A stretch of DNA of 64,000 nucleotides from an uncultured Pelagibacteraceae bacterium (GCA_902528375.1 CABZSS010000001.1:62001-126000), one strand, 5' to 3'. Shown: positions 22,996 to 36,355, counted from the first letter of the stretch. Notes: generated by a model from the letters alone, not told the origin. Numbers and translations are program-made.

Positions 22996-23549
22996 TAGTT
23001 GCTCCTTTCTTCTATAAATGGAAAATTAAATTTCTTTAATAATTCTAAGCTATGTTCTTTAGAGTTTGATTTTATTACTATTGTAATATCTAAACCTCTT
23101 ATTTTGTCTACCTTATCAAAATTTACTTCAGGAAATATTATGTGCTCCTTAACCCCAAAGGTGAAATTACCAAACTTGTCTATACCTTTTGAGGAAAGAC
23201 CTCTAAAATCTTTTATTCTTGGAAGCGCAATGTTTACAAGTCTATCTATAAATTCATACATTTTATATTTACGTAAAGTGACCTTAAGTCCAGCTTTCGT
23301 ATCTTTACGTGTTTTAAAATTTGAAATAGATTTTTTGAACTTCGTTGAGACTGGTTTTTGTCCTGCAATTTTAGCTAAATCCTCTTCGCAAGATTTAAAT
23401 ATTTTTGCGTCATTTCCATCTATTCCTAGACCCATATTTAAAACAACTTTTTCAAATTTAGGTGCCATATTAAGATTTTTAAAACCATATTTTTCCTTAA
23501 GCATGGTTTTAACTTCCTTATGATATAGTGTTTTTAACCTTGGAATCAT
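22995..23549 (-). CDS. rplE: 50S ribosomal protein L5
   Basis: [36 protein letters not shown]. Confidence 0.97.
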   Translation of the reverse strand: MIPRLKTLYHKEVKTMLKEKYGFKNLNMAPKFEKVVLNMGLGIDGNDAKIFKSCEEDLAKIAGQKPVSTKFKKSISNFKTRKDTKAGLKVTLRKYKMYEFIDRLVNIALPRIKDFRGLSSKGIDKFGNFTFGVKEHIIFPEVNFDKVDKIRGLDITIVIKSNSKEHSLELLKKFNFPFIEERSN

Positions 23550-23788
23550 TTTTTAATTGCCTTTTTTTTATCTTGTTTTTGATCTAATTTTAAATTTGAT
23601 AAATGAACAAAATTTTCTTTATCAACTATTCCACCTTTTCTTTCTTTCGTAGTTTTAAGATGTTTTTTTATTATATTTATTCCTTTAATCTTTGCTCTAT
23701 TCCTCTTTCTATCTAATTCTATAATTTCACCTGTTTTATTTTTATCTTTTCCAACAAGCACTTTGACATTTGAGCCTTTCTTAATCAT
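23546..23788 (-). CDS. rplX: 50S ribosomal protein L24
   Basis: [23 protein letters not shown]. Confidence 0.95.
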   Translation of the reverse strand: MIKKGSNVKVLVGKDKNKTGEIIELDRKRNRAKIKGINIIKKHLKTTKERKGGIVDKENFVHLSNLKLDQKQDKKKAIKK

Positions 23789-24157
23789 TTATATTACCTC
23801 CGGAGCTAATGATATTATTTTCATTTGCCCCCTACTTCTTAATTCTCTTGTGACTGGTCCAAAAATTCTAGTCCCAATAGGTTCACCTTTGTCATCTGTC
23901 AAAACAGCTGCATTGTTATCGAATCTAACTTTTGATCCATCGTCTCTGTGAATTCCTTTTTTTACTCTAACAACTACAGCCTTATGAACTGAACCTTTTT
24001 TAACTTTACCTTTAGGGATAGCTTCTTTTACTGCAACAACAATTGTATCACCAATGCTTGCGTATCTTCTTTTTGAGCCTCCAAGTACCTTTATACACTC
24101 AATTTTTTTTGCACCAGTATTATCCGCTACAAATAGCTCAGTTTGTACCTGTATCAT
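23789..24157 (-). CDS. rplN: 50S ribosomal protein L14
   Basis: [30 protein letters not shown]. Confidence 0.98.
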   Translation of the reverse strand: MIQVQTELFVADNTGAKKIECIKVLGGSKRRYASIGDTIVVAVKEAIPKGKVKKGSVHKAVVVRVKKGIHRDDGSKVRFDNNAAVLTDDKGEPIGTRIFGPVTRELRSRGQMKIISLAPEVI

Positions 24158-24390
24158 TTATTTTCTCCTAGTACCTCAAATTTTTTTGTTTTTGAGTAAG
24201 GTCTACATTCAATTATCTTCACTTTATCACCATTTTTAAATTTATTATTTTCATCATGTGCGCTAAATTTTTTTCTTACTTTTACTACTTTTTTTAGAGT
24301 AGGGTGTTGATATTTTCTTTCAACCATAACTGTTATTGTTTTATTTGGTTTATCACTCACTACAATTCCATTTAATATTTTTTTAGGCAC
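24154..24390 (-). CDS. rpsQ: 30S ribosomal protein S17
   Basis: [24 protein letters not shown]. Confidence 0.96.
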   Translation of the reverse strand: MPKKILNGIVVSDKPNKTITVMVERKYQHPTLKKVVKVRKKFSAHDENNKFKNGDKVKIIECRPYSKTKKFEVLGENK

Positions 24391-24574
24391 TTTTTTTCCT
24401 TCCCATTAGAGTTTTCATTCTGGAAATATCTTTTTTAGTTTGAGATATTTTAGACGGATTTGTAAGTTGTCCATTTATTTTTTGGAATCTCAAATTAAAC
24501 AAATCTTTTTTTAGTTTTTCTAAATTTTTCAACGCTTGATCCTTGGTAAATTTCTTTATTTCATTTTTCTTCAT
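24383..24574 (-). CDS. rpmC: 50S ribosomal protein L29
   Basis: ORF; LKKDLFNLRFQKINGQLTNPSKI. Confidence 0.94.
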   Translation of the reverse strand: MKKNEIKKFTKDQALKNLEKLKKDLFNLRFQKINGQLTNPSKISQTKKDISRMKTLMGRKKSA

Positions 24575-24984
24575 TATGAGACCCTTCTTATGAACTTAGT
24601 TTTAATTGGTAGTTTTGCAGAAGCTTTATATAGTGCCTCTTTTGCTATTTGTTCGGATACTCCGTCTACCTCAAACAAAATTCTTCCTGGTTTAACTCTA
24701 CATGCCCAAAATTCCGGTGAACCTTTGCCTTTTCCCATTCTAACTTCAGTTGGTTTTTTTGATACAGGTATATTTGGAAAAATCCTTGTCCAAACTCTAC
24801 CTTGTCTTTTCATATGTCTTGTTAGTGCAACTCTAGCCGCCTCTATTTGTTTAGAAATTACTCTGTCTGGCTGCAATGCTTTTAGTCCAAAGGAACCATA
24901 ATTCATTTTATTACATCTAGACGCATTTCCATGGATACGACCTTTATGAGCTTTTCTAAATTTCGTTCTAGTTGGTTGTAGCAT
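24574..24984 (-). CDS. rplP: 50S ribosomal protein L16
   Basis: [36 protein letters not shown]. Confidence 0.98.
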   Translation of the reverse strand: MLQPTRTKFRKAHKGRIHGNASRCNKMNYGSFGLKALQPDRVISKQIEAARVALTRHMKRQGRVWTRIFPNIPVSKKPTEVRMGKGKGSPEFWACRVKPGRILFEVDGVSEQIAKEALYKASAKLPIKTKFIRRVS

Positions 24985-24986
24985 AG

Positions 24987-25646
24987 TTATCTCTTGTTTG
25001 TTTCCTGACTAAATTCCTTCGTAAAAATTTCACCTTTATATATCCAAACTTTAATACCAATTATTCCATACGTAGTTAAAGCTTCGGCTTCTGCATAATC
25101 TATGTCCGCTCTAAGAGTGTGAGAAGGAATACTCCCGTCTCTTAGCCATTCTGTCCTTGCAATTTCGTTTCCACCTAATCTCCCACTTACAGATACTTTT
25201 ATACCCTTTGCTCCTAATCTTAATGCAGACTGCATAGCTCTCTTCATGGCTCTTCTATATGAAATTCTTTTAACTAACTGTTGGGATATATTCTCAGCAA
25301 CTAAATAACTGTTTGTCTCTGGTTTTTTTACTTCTTTAATATTAAGATTTACCTCATTTGTAGTTAGTCTAGATAGTTTTTCTTTAATCTTTTCAATATC
25401 ACTTCCCTTTTTACCGATTACAAAACCAGGTCTTGAGGTATAAATTGTTACAAAACATTTTTTTGAGGTTCTTTCTATCATTACTTTTGAAACCCCAGAG
25501 TTAATGACATTTTTTTTGATATATTCTCTTATTTTAAAGTCCTCAATTAAAAATTTACCGAAATCTTTTTTTTTAGCATACCAAACTGAGTCCCATCCTC
25601 TATTAACTCCAAGTCTTAAACCTACAGGATTAACCTTTTGTCCCAT
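24987..25646 (-). CDS. rpsC: 30S ribosomal protein S3
   Basis: [23 protein letters not shown]. Confidence 0.98.
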   Translation of the reverse strand: MGQKVNPVGLRLGVNRGWDSVWYAKKKDFGKFLIEDFKIREYIKKNVINSGVSKVMIERTSKKCFVTIYTSRPGFVIGKKGSDIEKIKEKLSRLTTNEVNLNIKEVKKPETNSYLVAENISQQLVKRISYRRAMKRAMQSALRLGAKGIKVSVSGRLGGNEIARTEWLRDGSIPSHTLRADIDYAEAEALTTYGIIGIKVWIYKGEIFTKEFSQETNKR

Positions 25647-26025
25647 CTTTTACCTCTTTAGTTTGTAATTTTTCCGATAATATAATAGTTAAATTTGAAT
25701 ATGGTTTTAAAATTGGAGCTGCTCTTCCTTTTGCTCTTGGTCTAAACCTTTTCATAGTAATTTGTTTACCGCAGTAAGCTTCTTTAACAAAAAGTTTATC
25801 GATATCATATTGAAAATTGTTCTCTGCGTTAGCAATAGCTGAAGATAAAGTTTTTTTGATATCCTTACAAATTCTTTTATTTGAAAAATCAAGATCTCTG
25901 ATAGCTAAATCAACTTTTTTTCCAACAATACCTTTTAAAATTGGATTAAGCTTTCTAGTACTAGATCTAATATTTTTATTTACTGACCTTACTAAATTTA
26001 TTTCTTTTTTATCTTTATTGCTCAT
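25630..26025 (-). CDS. rplV: 50S ribosomal protein L22
   Basis: [27 protein letters not shown]. Confidence 0.96.
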   Translation of the reverse strand: MSNKDKKEINLVRSVNKNIRSSTRKLNPILKGIVGKKVDLAIRDLDFSNKRICKDIKKTLSSAIANAENNFQYDIDKLFVKEAYCGKQITMKRFRPRAKGRAAPILKPYSNLTIILSEKLQTKEVKDGTKG

Positions 26026-26027
26026 TT

Positions 26028-26333
26028 TTATTTTTTCTCTACAGGTTTAGTTTCTTCAGCCTTGGCTTTTTTATCAGCTGGTGTATGACCAAAAAATTGT
26101 CTTGTCGGTGCAAATTCTCCAAATTTATGGCCAACCATATCTTCAGATACAGTAAGTGGAATAAACTTTTTACCATTATAAATTAAAAAACTTAAACCAA
26201 CAAAATCTGGGATTATTGTTGATTTTCTTGACCAAGTTTTAATAGGCTTTTTACCAGACTCATTTTTTTGTTTTTCAGCTTTTTTTATTAAGCTTTCTTC
26301 AACAAATGGACCTTTCCAAACTGATCTAGTCAT
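26028..26333 (-). CDS. rpsS: 30S ribosomal protein S19
   Basis: [34 protein letters not shown]. Confidence 0.98.
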   Translation of the reverse strand: MTRSVWKGPFVEESLIKKAEKQKNESGKKPIKTWSRKSTIIPDFVGLSFLIYNGKKFIPLTVSEDMVGHKFGEFAPTRQFFGHTPADKKAKAEETKPVEKK

Positions 26334-26334
26334 T

Positions 26335-27168
26335 TTAACCTTTCTTTTTCTTTCTTCTTCGAATTATAAATTTATCTGTTCTTTTATTATCTCTTGTTTT
26401 CAATCCTTTTGCAGATTGACCTTTTCTTGAAACAGGGTGTCTTCCACCTGCAGATTTACCCTCACCGCCACCATGAGGGTGATCAACTGGGTTCATGACA
26501 ACACCTCTTGTGTGTGGTCTTCTACCAAGCCATCTTGATCTGCCAGCTTTGCCAATCTTAATATTTTTTTGATCAGGGTTTGAAAGAACTCCAATAGTAG
26601 CCATTGCTCTAGAATCAATTCTTCTAACCTCTCCTGATGTCATCTTGACAATTGAATAACTCCCATCATTACCCGAAATAGAAACGGATGTTCCTGCAGA
26701 TCTTGCGATTTTTCCGCCGCCGCCAGGATTAATTTCTACATTATGTATATCAATACCAACAGGTATTTCAGATAAGGGTAAGCAATTTCCTACTTTGATT
26801 TCAGAATTTGGTCCATTTGAGATTTTATCACCAACTTTAATTTCTTGGGGTGCTAAATAGTAAAACCTCTCACCATCAGGAAATTTAACTAACATTATGT
26901 GACATGATCTATTAGGATCGTATTCAATCCTTTCTACCTCAGCTTTTACACCAAATTTTTTTCTATAAAAATCAACATTTCTATATTTTTGCTTATGTCC
27001 ACCACCAACATTTCTAGCTGTTATTCTTCCAAGATTGTTTCTTCCGCTTGATGAATTTTTTACTGATGTAAGAGGTTTAAATGGTTTGCCTTTCCAAAGA
27101 TTTTTTCTATCAACAAGAATGGTTCCTCTCACAGATTTGGTATAAGGTTTGAATGTTTTTAATGCCAT
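26335..27168 (-). CDS. rplB: 50S ribosomal protein L2
   Basis: [29 protein letters not shown]. Confidence 0.98.
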   Translation of the reverse strand: MALKTFKPYTKSVRGTILVDRKNLWKGKPFKPLTSVKNSSSGRNNLGRITARNVGGGHKQKYRNVDFYRKKFGVKAEVERIEYDPNRSCHIMLVKFPDGERFYYLAPQEIKVGDKISNGPNSEIKVGNCLPLSEIPVGIDIHNVEINPGGGGKIARSAGTSVSISGNDGSYSIVKMTSGEVRRIDSRAMATIGVLSNPDQKNIKIGKAGRSRWLGRRPHTRGVVMNPVDHPHGGGEGKSAGGRHPVSRKGQSAKGLKTRDNKRTDKFIIRRRKKKKG

Positions 27169-27169
27169 T

Positions 27170-27463
27170 TTATATTCCTGTTGTTAGATCAATAGATTGA
27201 CCTTTTTTTAATGTAATAACTGCTTTTTTGTAACCTTTGACTCTGCTGTTTCTGCCTCTCGTAAATTTCAAAATAGATTTTTTGTTAATAATGTTTACTT
27301 TCACTACGTTTACTTTAAATATTTTTTCAATATTTTTCTTTAAAGTTTTTTTGTTAGCATCATCTCTGACTTTAAAAACAACTTTATTTTGTGTAGACAT
27401 GTTTGAAGACTTCTCAGTAATCACTGGGGAAATTATTGTGTCGTATAAGCTTACTTTATTCAT
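27170..27463 (-). CDS. rplW: 50S ribosomal protein L23
   Basis: ORF; IISPVITEKSSNMSTQNKVVFKV. Confidence 0.96.
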   Translation of the reverse strand: MNKVSLYDTIISPVITEKSSNMSTQNKVVFKVRDDANKKTLKKNIEKIFKVNVVKVNIINKKSILKFTRGRNSRVKGYKKAVITLKKGQSIDLTTGI

Positions 27464-28086
27464 TAATTATACCTTTTCTCCAATTCTTTAACTGATGTTT
27501 CTGTAAAAATAATCTTTTTAAATTTTAAAATATCGTATGCACTGAAATGACCTATATCTGTGCATTTTACGTTAGGTATATTTTTTGTAGCCCTAAATAT
27601 TTTATCTTTAGAATTTTTATCTAAAATCAAAATTGAGTTTTTAGCATCAAACTTTTTCAAAATTTTGTCCATTTCTTTTGTTTTTTTAATTTCTTTAGAA
27701 AAGTCATCAAAAACAATTACTTCTTTGAGTTTCAATTTTTTTGACAAAATAGAGCTTATACTCTGTCTTTTTTCATTTTTGTTTAATTTTCTAGTTTTAT
27801 AACTATTTCTTCCTTTTGGACCATGAGCTATACCACCACCAACAAAAATTGGAGCTTTTCTACTCGCGTGTCTTGCATTACCCGTTCCTTTTTGTGCATA
27901 AATTTTTGAAGTAGATCCAATAATTTCATTCTTTTGTTTAGTTTTGGAGCTTCTCCCTTTGTAATTAGCGTTAGTCTTATAAATAACAGAACTGATTAAT
28001 TTCTCATTAATTTTTGACGAAAAGATTGAATCTTTAACTTCGACTGAGCTTTTTTTTCCCTCAAGATTTATTTTTTCGATTTTCAT
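27463..28086 (-). CDS. rplD: 50S ribosomal protein L4
   Basis: ORF; YAQKGTGNARHASRKAPIFVGGGIAHGPKGR. Confidence 0.97.
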   Translation of the reverse strand: MKIEKINLEGKKSSVEVKDSIFSSKINEKLISSVIYKTNANYKGRSSKTKQKNEIIGSTSKIYAQKGTGNARHASRKAPIFVGGGIAHGPKGRNSYKTRKLNKNEKRQSISSILSKKLKLKEVIVFDDFSKEIKKTKEMDKILKKFDAKNSILILDKNSKDKIFRATKNIPNVKCTDIGHFSAYDILKFKKIIFTETSVKELEKRYN

Positions 28087-28800
28087 TTATTTTTTCTTCT
28101 TTTCTGGAACTTTTTTCAATTTTTCTATTTTTTCAATTTTTTCTGACATTGTAAGTTTTCTAATATTTTTAACTGACTGCTTAACTAAAACTTCAGTATT
28201 TTTTGAACCAGGAATTGATCCTTTTAAATACATAATATCATTTTCTAAATCAGTTTTGATAATTTCAATATTTTGTTTAGTTCTCATTTTACTTCCCATG
28301 TGGCCTGCCATTTTTTTTCCTTTAAAAACTTTACCCGGATCCTGATTTTGACCTGTTGAACCATGTGCTCTATGAGAAATTGAGACACCGTGTGATGCTC
28401 TAAGACCAGCAAAATTATGTCTTTTCATTGCTCCTGCAAATCCTTTACCAATAGTTTTTGAACGAATATCAACAAATTTTGCATCTTTAAAAATTTCAAG
28501 ACCAAGTTCGTTGCCTTCTTTGTAATTATCTAAATTAGACACTCTAAATTCTTTTAAAACTTTTTTAGGCTCAGTGTTTTTTTTAGAAAAGAAACCTTTC
28601 ATTTGTTTTGAAAGTTTTGAATTTTTAATTTTTCCAAAACCAACTTGAACAGCGTTATAGCCTCTTTGATCTTTTGAAATTAATTGAATTATCCTTCCTT
28701 TGTCGATTTTGACAGCTGTGACAGGTACAGACTGGCCAGACTTATAAAACTCTCTTGTCATACCAATTTTCTTTCCGATAAGTCCAATTTCCTGAATCAT
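28087..28800 (-). CDS. rplC: 50S ribosomal protein L3
   Basis: [52 protein letters not shown]. Confidence 0.98.
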   Translation of the reverse strand: MIQEIGLIGKKIGMTREFYKSGQSVPVTAVKIDKGRIIQLISKDQRGYNAVQVGFGKIKNSKLSKQMKGFFSKKNTEPKKVLKEFRVSNLDNYKEGNELGLEIFKDAKFVDIRSKTIGKGFAGAMKRHNFAGLRASHGVSISHRAHGSTGQNQDPGKVFKGKKMAGHMGSKMRTKQNIEIIKTDLENDIMYLKGSIPGSKNTEVLVKQSVKNIRKLTMSEKIEKIEKLKKVPEKKKK

Positions 28801-29105
28801 ATTTTAATCTCCACATCTACACCTGATGCTAAATCTAATTTCATCAAAGCTTCCACGGTTTGAGGTGTTGGCTCTATAATATCTATTAATCTTTTGTGAG
28901 TTCTTGTTTCGAATTGTTCTCGACTTTTTTTATCAATATGAGGTGATCTTAAAACAGTATATCTCTCTATTTTAGTTGGTAAAGGTATTGGACCTTTAAT
29001 GTTTGCACCAGTTCTTTTTACTGTATTGACTATTTCTTCAGTTGATTGATCTAAAACTTTGTTATCGTATGCTCTTAACTTAATTCTTATGTTTTGTTTA
29101 TCCAT
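28797..29105 (-). CDS. rpsJ: 30S ribosomal protein S10 (start trimmed to [14 protein letters not shown])
   Basis: [45 protein letters not shown]; upstream ORF extension overlaps fusA and is not family-like. Confidence 0.95.
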   Translation of the reverse strand: MDKQNIRIKLRAYDNKVLDQSTEEIVNTVKRTGANIKGPIPLPTKIERYTVLRSPHIDKKSREQFETRTHKRLIDIIEPTPQTVEALMKLDLASGVDVEIKI

Positions 29106-31182
29106 TTGAACCTGTCTTTTTTGTAACTTCATCTTGAACATTTTGCGGAACTTTATCGTAATGATCGAAAAACATTGAATATTGTGCTCGTCCCTGAGAC
29201 ATAGATCTTAGTGCATTTATATATCCAAACATATTTGCTAATGGGACCATTGCCGTGATTACTGTAGCATTACCTCTCTGCTCTTGCGTGTTTATTTGAC
29301 CTCGTCTACTGTTAAGGTCACCTATCACATCGCCCATATAATCCTCAGGTGTAACTACTTCAACTCTCATAATTGGTTCAAGTAATTTTAAAGTTGCTCT
29401 ATTGCAAGCTTCTTTAAAACATTGTCTTGAAGCTAATTCAAAAGCTAAAACACTTGAATCGACATCATGGTGTAATCCATCTAGAATTATTACTTTGTAA
29501 TCAATAATTGGAAATCCAGCCAATATTCCACTATCCGAAACACTCTCAATGCCTTTTTCAACACCTGGTATAAATTCTTTTGGAATAGCACCACCTTTAA
29601 TTTTGCTTTCCACTTCTCTTCCTTTGCCAGGCTCTAAAGGTTCAATTGAGAGTTTAACTCTAGCAAATTGGCCGGCACCACCACTTTGTTTCTTATGTGT
29701 GTAATCAAATTCTGACTGTTTAAGTATTGTTTCTCTATATGCTACTTGAGGTGCGCCAACATTTGCCTCTACTTTAAATTCTCTCTTCATTCTATCAACA
29801 ATTATATCTAAATGGAGTTCTCCCATTCCTTTAATAATTGTTTGTCCAGATTCTTCATCAGAAGTAACTCTAAAAGACGGATCCTCTTTTGCTAATCTGC
29901 CTAAGGCCTCTCCCATTTTTTCTTGGTCACCTTTAGTTTTTGGTTCAACAGCAATTTCAATAACCGGATCTGGGAACTCCATTGGTTCTAATAAAACAGG
30001 ACTTTCTTCATTAGCTAAAGTATGGCCAGTAATGGTATATTTTAAGCCAGCTAGAGCAACTATATCACCTGCATTAGCTTCTTTAATATCTTCCCTTGAG
30101 TTTGCGTGCATTAAAAGCATTCTTCCGACTCTTTCTTCTTTATCTTTTGAAGTGTTATAAATTCCAGTACCTGATTTAACTGTTCCTGAATAAATTCTAA
30201 TAAATGTTAAAGATCCGACAAATGGGTCATTAGCAACTTTAAATGCAAGAGCTGAAAAAGGGGCGTTGTCTTCAAATTTCATTTCAACAACGTCTTCTGA
30301 TCCAGGTTTTGTGCCCTTAATTGAGCCAATATCTTCTGGGCTTGGTAAATAGTCAACTACTGCATCCAATAATGGCTGAACACCTTTATTTTTGAATGCA
30401 GATCCAGTTAGAACTGGAACAAAATCAAAATTTAGACAGCCTTTTCTTACACATCTAATTAAATCTTCATTCATAATTTGATCACCGTTTAAATAGCTCT
30501 CCATTAATTTTTCATCTTGCTCTACAGCTAACTCGACAAGTTCTTGTCTATATTTGTCACAAATTTCTTTTAAATCTTCTGGAATTTCTTTTTCTTCCCA
30601 AGCGGCTCCTAAATCTTCATTTTTCCATACAATGGCTTTCATTTTTACCAGATCAACAACACCTTGTAATGAGGATTCAATTCCAATTGGGATTTGCATA
30701 ACCATAGGTTTGGCCCCTAATCTATCTTTAATCATATCTACACATCTAAAGAAATCAGCACCAGTTCTGTCTAATTTGTTTACAAAACAAATTCTTGGGA
30801 CTTTATATTTGTCAGCTTGTCTCCATACAGTTTCAGACTGTGGCTCTACTCCAGCTACACCATCGAAAACTGCTACAGCCCCATCTAAAACTTTTAATGA
30901 TCTTTCCACTTCAATTGTAAAATCAACGTGACCTGGTGTATCTATGATATTAATTCTATGATCTTTCCAAAAACATGTCGTGGCAGCTGAGGTAATTGTA
31001 ATACCTCTTTCTTGTTCTTGTTCCATCCAGTCCATTGTAGCCGCACCATCATGAACTTCTCCGATCTTATGACTCTTACCAGTATAATAAAGAATTCTTT
31101 CAGTTGTGGTCGTTTTACCAGCATCAATGTGAGCCATGATACCGATGTTTCTATACATATTTAATTTATGAGTTCTAGGCAT
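29098..31182 (-). CDS. fusA: Elongation factor G
   Basis: [43 protein letters not shown]. Confidence 0.99.
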   Translation of the reverse strand: MPRTHKLNMYRNIGIMAHIDAGKTTTTERILYYTGKSHKIGEVHDGAATMDWMEQEQERGITITSAATTCFWKDHRINIIDTPGHVDFTIEVERSLKVLDGAVAVFDGVAGVEPQSETVWRQADKYKVPRICFVNKLDRTGADFFRCVDMIKDRLGAKPMVMQIPIGIESSLQGVVDLVKMKAIVWKNEDLGAAWEEKEIPEDLKEICDKYRQELVELAVEQDEKLMESYLNGDQIMNEDLIRCVRKGCLNFDFVPVLTGSAFKNKGVQPLLDAVVDYLPSPEDIGSIKGTKPGSEDVVEMKFEDNAPFSALAFKVANDPFVGSLTFIRIYSGTVKSGTGIYNTSKDKEERVGRMLLMHANSREDIKEANAGDIVALAGLKYTITGHTLANEESPVLLEPMEFPDPVIEIAVEPKTKGDQEKMGEALGRLAKEDPSFRVTSDEESGQTIIKGMGELHLDIIVDRMKREFKVEANVGAPQVAYRETILKQSEFDYTHKKQSGGAGQFARVKLSIEPLEPGKGREVESKIKGGAIPKEFIPGVEKGIESVSDSGILAGFPIIDYKVIILDGLHHDVDSSVLAFELASRQCFKEACNRATLKLLEPIMRVEVVTPEDYMGDVIGDLNSRRGQINTQEQRGNATVITAMVPLANMFGYINALRSMSQGRAQYSMFFDHYDKVPQNVQDEVTKKTGSNG

Positions 31183-31188
31183 GTTTTA

Positions 31189-31659
31189 TTACCATCTAAA
31201 ATGAGCAAAGGCTTTATTTGACTCTGCCATTTTATGTGTATCCTCTTTCTTTTTAATTGCTGATCCCCTATTTTGATAAGCGTCAAAAATTTCATTAAAA
31301 ATTTTATCAGACATTTTTTTATCTTTTCTTTTTCTTGAGGCGTCTATTAACCATCTTATTGCTAGTGCTTGCGATCTTTTTGCTTTTACTTCTACAGGAA
31401 CTTGGTAAGTGGCTCCACCAACTCTTCTAGATCTTACTTCAACAGTTGGTTTTATATTACTAATTGCTTGGTTGAAAACTGTGATTGGTTCATCTTTTGA
31501 TTTAGATTTAATTTTGTCTATTGCGTCATAAACAATTTTTTCAGCAATGGTTTTTTTTCCATCATACATTAGTGAATTTATTAATTTTGGAAGAATTACT
31601 GACTTGTATTTTGGATCAACAACATTGAGTTTTTTAGGAGCACTTTTTTTTCTAGACAT
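31189..31659 (-). CDS. rpsG: 30S ribosomal protein S7
   Basis: [35 protein letters not shown]. Confidence 0.98.
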   Translation of the reverse strand: MSRKKSAPKKLNVVDPKYKSVILPKLINSLMYDGKKTIAEKIVYDAIDKIKSKSKDEPITVFNQAISNIKPTVEVRSRRVGGATYQVPVEVKAKRSQALAIRWLIDASRKRKDKKMSDKIFNEIFDAYQNRGSAIKKKEDTHKMAESNKAFAHFRW

Positions 31660-31661
31660 TT

Positions 31662-32033
31662 TTACTTACCTTTTTTTGCTCCGTATTTAGATCTTTGTTG
31701 TTTTCTTCCCGTCACACCTTGAGTGTCTAGATTACCTCTTAAGATATGATATCGAACACCTGGTAAGTCTTTGACTCTACCACCTCTTATTAAAACAACT
31801 GAGTGTTCTTGAAGATTGTGACCTTCACCAGGAATATAAGAAGTTACTTCGTGGCCGTTTGAAAGTCTTACTCTAGCAACTTTTCTCAAGGCTGAGTTTG
31901 GTTTTTTTGGTGTGGTTGTATAAACTTTTACACAGACACCTCTCTTCTGTGGAGATTTCTCTAACGCAGGGACTCTGTCCCTTGCCTTAGGTTTAATCCT
32001 TTTTTTTCTTAACAATTGATTAATTGTTGGCAT
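31662..32033 (-). CDS. rpsL: 30S ribosomal protein S12 (start trimmed to [10 protein letters not shown])
   Basis: [35 protein letters not shown]; 26-aa upstream extension in the ORF track overlaps the leader region. Confidence 0.97.
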   Translation of the reverse strand: MPTINQLLRKKRIKPKARDRVPALEKSPQKRGVCVKVYTTTPKKPNSALRKVARVRLSNGHEVTSYIPGEGHNLQEHSVVLIRGGRVKDLPGVRYHILRGNLDTQGVTGRKQQRSKYGAKKGK

Positions 32034-32076
32034 AATAATTTTAATTTGGAAGAAATACTCTAGTAACCTGTGTATG

Positions 32077-32111
32077 GTAGCGTTTAGTGCTACAAGGGCA
32101 CTACATTCCAA
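32077..32111 (-). promoter_or_regulatory. Candidate structured 5' leader of rpsL with competing hairpins
   Basis: Minus-strand TAGTGC-ccttgta-GCACTA (6-bp stem) overlaps GTAGC-actaaac-GCTAC (5-bp stem); closing TTGGAA/TTCCAA pair around them (plus 32046-32051 / 32106-32111). Confidence 0.45.
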
Positions 32112-32126
32112 CCAAAATTCTTGGTG

Positions 32127-32160
32127 AAAATACTATAGTTTTGTGATTTGTCAAACTAAA
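32127..32160 (-). promoter_or_regulatory. Candidate sigma70 promoter(s) for rpsL operon
   Basis: Minus strand TTGACA-16-TATTTT, overlapping alternative TTTAGT-17-TATAGT, in the rpoC-rpsL gap. Confidence 0.5.
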
Positions 32161-32183
32161 ACGAGGAATTTAAAGTTAAATTG

Positions 32184-35100
32184 TTATTGATTTACAGGGG
32201 TTTCAGGCTGTTCGATCTTTTCTTGCTCAGCAATGAATTTTTGATCGTCATCAAGGGCTTTTTTGTTCCACTTGTTCTTAATCGAGCCTGTTCCAGCAGG
32301 AACTAACCTACCAACTATCACATTTTCTTTTAATCCAACTAATGTGTCAACTTTACCTCTGATAGCTGCGTCAGTAAGAACTCGTGTTGTCTCCTGGAAT
32401 GAAGCAGCAGATATAAAGGAATCTGTTTGTAAAGATGCTTTAGTAATACCCATCAGAACTCTGTCGCCGGTAGCTAGTTTTTTTCCATCTTTTTTAAGTT
32501 GTTCATTCATGCTATCAAATTTAAATCTATCAATAATTTCACCTGGTAATAAATCAGAGTCACCAGATGTTTTGATCTCAATCTTTTTTAACATCTGTCT
32601 TAAAATAGTCTCTATATGTTTATCATTTATTATTACTCCCTGTAATCTATAAACTTCTTGCACTTGGTTTACAAAATATTCAGTCAATTCTTCAATGCCT
32701 AATATCCTTAAAATATCATGTGGTAAAGGTTGTCCATCTAATAAATATTCTCCTTTTTTAATTTCTTCACCTTGATTGAAATTAATATGTTTTCCTTTAG
32801 GTATTAAATAATTAGAACTTTCGCCATTAGATGAAACAATAGAAACCCTTTGTTTTCCACGAACTTCTTTACCAAAAATTACTTTACCATTATTTTCCGC
32901 AATTATTGCACTATCTTTTGCTTTACGTGCCTCAAATAATTCAGCTACTCTAGGCAAACCACCAGTAATATCTTTTGTCTTCGAAGTTTCCTTGGGTAAA
33001 CGCGCTATTACATCACCAGCATAAATTTTTTGTCCGTCTTGCACTGAAAGAATCGAGTCTGGTACTAAATAATATCTTGCTTCATTATCATCGGCCTTTT
33101 TAATAACATTTCCTTTTTCATCTCTAAGAGTAATTCTTGGTTTTAAATCTGTATTTTTTGATTGAGATCTCCAATCAATAACAGATTTTGATGAAATCCC
33201 TGTTGTATCATCGAGAGTTTCAGATAGTGAAACTCCATCAATTAAATCGACAAAGTTTGCAATTCCACTCTTTTCTGCAATAACTGGTGTTGTGTAAGGA
33301 TCCCACTCACATATTTTGGAATTTTTCTTAACTTTTTCATCATTTTTAAAAAATAGTTTTGATCCATAAGGGACTTTGTAAATTGCAATTTGTACACCTT
33401 TCTCATCTTCTAAACTAATTTGTGTATTTCTACCCATAACAATTAAATTTTTCTTAGAGTCTTCAAGAAGATTGGTATTAATTATTTTCAAAATTCCATC
33501 ACTTTTACTTATAATTTGAGAGTCTTGTTTGATTGATGCTGTTCCACCAATGTGAAAAGTTCTCATTGTTAATTGAGTTCCTGGTTCACCTATTGACTGT
33601 GCAGAAATCATACCAATTGCCTCTCCAACATTTACCATTTTACCTCTTGAGAGGTCACGACCATAACACATTGCGCAGACACCTTCTTTAGAACCGCATG
33701 TAATAACAGAATAAACTTTTATAGATTTTACTCCTGCTGCATCAATTTTTTCACAATCAGCTTCATCAATCATATGACCTTTTTTAATAACCACTTCACC
33801 AGATATTGGATTTTTTACATCTGTTGCTGCAACACGTCCCAAAGCTCTTTCCGATAAACTTACAATTATATTTCCACCTTCAATAATTTCAGATAAAGTT
33901 ATATTTCCCCGTGTTTTACAATCACAGTCTTTCTTAGTCACAGTTAAATCTTGCGCAACATCACATAATCGTCTTGTTAGATAACCTGAGTTAGCAGTTT
34001 TTAGAGCAGTATCTGCTAATCCTTTTCTAGCACCGTGAGTAGAATTAAAGTATTCAAGAGCTGTAAGACCTTCTTTAAAATTAGATGTAATTGGTGACTC
34101 AATAATTTCACCTGATGGTTTAGCAATTAAACCTCTCATCCCCGCCAATTGTTTCATTTGGGCAGCCGAACCTCTTGCACCAGAGTCTGCCATCATGAAG
34201 ACAGAGTTAATATCTAATCCTTTTTCAGATTTAGTAGTTGCTGATATCCCTTTCATCATTTCAGATGCGACTTTGTCAGTACATTTAGACCAAGCATCAA
34301 CCACTTTATTATACTTCTCACCTCTAGTAATTAATCCTTCAGAATACTGATTTTCATAATCTTTTATTAATTGTTTAGTTTCATCGATTAACTGTTCTTT
34401 ATTATCAGGTATAATTAGATCATCTTTACCAAATGAAATACCTGCCTTAAACGCATGCTTAAATCCTAGATCTTTCAATTTATCGCAGAAAATTACAGTA
34501 CTTTTTTGACCTGTGTATCTGAAAACAAAATCAATTATTTCTGAAACAACTTTTTTAGGTAAAACTCTGTCAATTAAAGAAAATTTGATATCTTTATTTT
34601 TTGGTAAAAGATTTGCCAACAAAAATCTACCGGCCGTACTAGTATGTTTTTCAAATACTTTATTACCTTTTTCATCAACTGTTTCAAATCTAGATATAAT
34701 TCTAGAGTGTATTTTTATTTTTCCAGACTCTAAACCTTGCTCAATTTCAGAATTATTCACAAAGTAACCTTCAATTTTTTTCTCTTGATACGGCGGGAGA
34801 GACAGATAATAAATTCCAAGTATCATATCTTGACTTGGAACTATAATTGGTTTTCCGTTTGAAGGACTTAAAATATTGTTGGTAGACATCATTAAAACTC
34901 TAGCTTCTAATTGAGCTTCTAAACTTAATGGAATATGTACTGCCATTTGGTCTCCATCAAAATCAGCGTTGAACGCAGCACAAGTTAAAGGGTGCAATTC
35001 AATTGCATCTCCTTCAATCAATTTAGGTTCAAAGGCTTGAACACCTAATCTATGAAGCGTTGGCGCCCTATTAAGTATAACTGGATGTTCCCTTACAATA

Positions 35101-36353
35101 ACTTCCAAAGCATCCCAAACAGCATTAGTTTCTTTTTCAACTAGTTTCTTAGCTTGTTTGATTGTTGAGGCTAAACCAAGTTTATTTAATCTCGCATATA
35201 AAAAAGGTTTGAATAATTCTAGGGCCATTTTTTTTGGCAAACCACATTCATGAAGTTTAAGATCCGGACCGACTACTATTACTGACCTTCCGGAATAATC
35301 AACTCTTTTACCTAAGAGGTTTTGTCTAAATCTTCCTTGTTTACCTTTTAGCATTTCCGCTAAGGATTTTAGTGGACGTTTTCCAGTTCCCGTAATTACT
35401 CTTCCTCTTCTTCCATTGTCAAATAGGGCATCAACAGACTCTTGCAACATTCTTTTTTCATTTCTTACAATTATATCTGGAGCCTTTAGATCCATTAATC
35501 TTTTAAGTCGATTATTTCTATTGATAACTCGTCTATATAGATCATTTAAATCTGAAGTAGCAAATCTACCTCCATCTAGTGGTACTAAAGGTCTTAACTC
35601 TGGTGGTATCACGGGTATTACTGTTAAAATCATCCACTCGGGTTTGTTCCCTGTTTTAATAAATGAATCAATTAGTTTTAACCTTTTAATTGATCTTTCT
35701 TCTGAAACTTTAGACTTTGTTTCATTAATATTTTTTACAAGAATTTCTCTTTCTTGTTCTAAGTTTATATTCTTAAGTATATCTAGTATGGCTTCCGCTC
35801 CAATACCTGCGGTAAAAGACTCATCGCCATATTCATTTTGATATTTTATTAACTCATCTTCAGATAATAATTGGTTCTTTTTTAAACCTGTAAGGCCAGG
35901 TTCAGTTACTATAAAATTTTCAAAGTAAAGAACTCTTTCAACTTCTTTTAGCTTCATGTCGATTGCTAAAGAAATTCTACTTGGTAAAGATTTTAGGAAC
36001 CATATATGTGCTACTGGTGTTGCAAGATTAATATGGCCCATCCTCTCACGTCTGACATTTGATTTAGTAACTTCAACACCACACTTTTCACAAATAATAC
36101 CTCTGAACTTCATTCTTTTATATTTTCCACACAAACATTCATAATCTTTAATTGGTCCAAAAATTCTTGCACAGAATAGACCGTCTTTTTCTGGTCTAAA
36201 TGTTCTATAGTTAATTGTTTCAGGTTTTTTAATTTCACCATATGTCCATGACTTTATTTTTTCAGGACTTGCTAATGAAATTTTAATACTATTAAAGTTC
36301 TGTGAATCGGATATTTCTGTGTTTTTAAATAAATCTTTAAGTTCTTTTTTCAT
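32184..36353 (-). CDS. rpoC: DNA-directed RNA polymerase beta' subunit
   Basis: [38 protein letters not shown]. Confidence 0.99.
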   Translation of the reverse strand: MKKELKDLFKNTEISDSQNFNSIKISLASPEKIKSWTYGEIKKPETINYRTFRPEKDGLFCARIFGPIKDYECLCGKYKRMKFRGIICEKCGVEVTKSNVRRERMGHINLATPVAHIWFLKSLPSRISLAIDMKLKEVERVLYFENFIVTEPGLTGLKKNQLLSEDELIKYQNEYGDESFTAGIGAEAILDILKNINLEQEREILVKNINETKSKVSEERSIKRLKLIDSFIKTGNKPEWMILTVIPVIPPELRPLVPLDGGRFATSDLNDLYRRVINRNNRLKRLMDLKAPDIIVRNEKRMLQESVDALFDNGRRGRVITGTGKRPLKSLAEMLKGKQGRFRQNLLGKRVDYSGRSVIVVGPDLKLHECGLPKKMALELFKPFLYARLNKLGLASTIKQAKKLVEKETNAVWDALEVIVREHPVILNRAPTLHRLGVQAFEPKLIEGDAIELHPLTCAAFNADFDGDQMAVHIPLSLEAQLEARVLMMSTNNILSPSNGKPIIVPSQDMILGIYYLSLPPYQEKKIEGYFVNNSEIEQGLESGKIKIHSRIISRFETVDEKGNKVFEKHTSTAGRFLLANLLPKNKDIKFSLIDRVLPKKVVSEIIDFVFRYTGQKSTVIFCDKLKDLGFKHAFKAGISFGKDDLIIPDNKEQLIDETKQLIKDYENQYSEGLITRGEKYNKVVDAWSKCTDKVASEMMKGISATTKSEKGLDINSVFMMADSGARGSAAQMKQLAGMRGLIAKPSGEIIESPITSNFKEGLTALEYFNSTHGARKGLADTALKTANSGYLTRRLCDVAQDLTVTKKDCDCKTRGNITLSEIIEGGNIIVSLSERALGRVAATDVKNPISGEVVIKKGHMIDEADCEKIDAAGVKSIKVYSVITCGSKEGVCAMCYGRDLSRGKMVNVGEAIGMISAQSIGEPGTQLTMRTFHIGGTASIKQDSQIISKSDGILKIINTNLLEDSKKNLIVMGRNTQISLEDEKGVQIAIYKVPYGSKLFFKNDEKVKKNSKICEWDPYTTPVIAEKSGIANFVDLIDGVSLSETLDDTTGISSKSVIDWRSQSKNTDLKPRITLRDEKGNVIKKADDNEARYYLVPDSILSVQDGQKIYAGDVIARLPKETSKTKDITGGLPRVAELFEARKAKDSAIIAENNGKVIFGKEVRGKQRVSIVSSNGESSNYLIPKGKHINFNQGEEIKKGEYLLDGQPLPHDILRILGIEELTEYFVNQVQEVYRLQGVIINDKHIETILRQMLKKIEIKTSGDSDLLPGEIIDRFKFDSMNEQLKKDGKKLATGDRVLMGITKASLQTDSFISAASFQETTRVLTDAAIRGKVDTLVGLKENVIVGRLVPAGTGSIKNKWNKKALDDDQKFIAEQEKIEQPETPVNQ

Positions 36354-36355
36354 AA

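Noticed and set aside
30554-30931. Plus-strand 125-aa ORF inside fusA
   Set aside because: Antisense shadow of a highly conserved gene.
32034-32111. 26-aa N-terminal extension of rpsL ([26 protein letters not shown])
   Set aside because: S12 universally begins MPTINQL; the extension overlaps the predicted leader hairpins.
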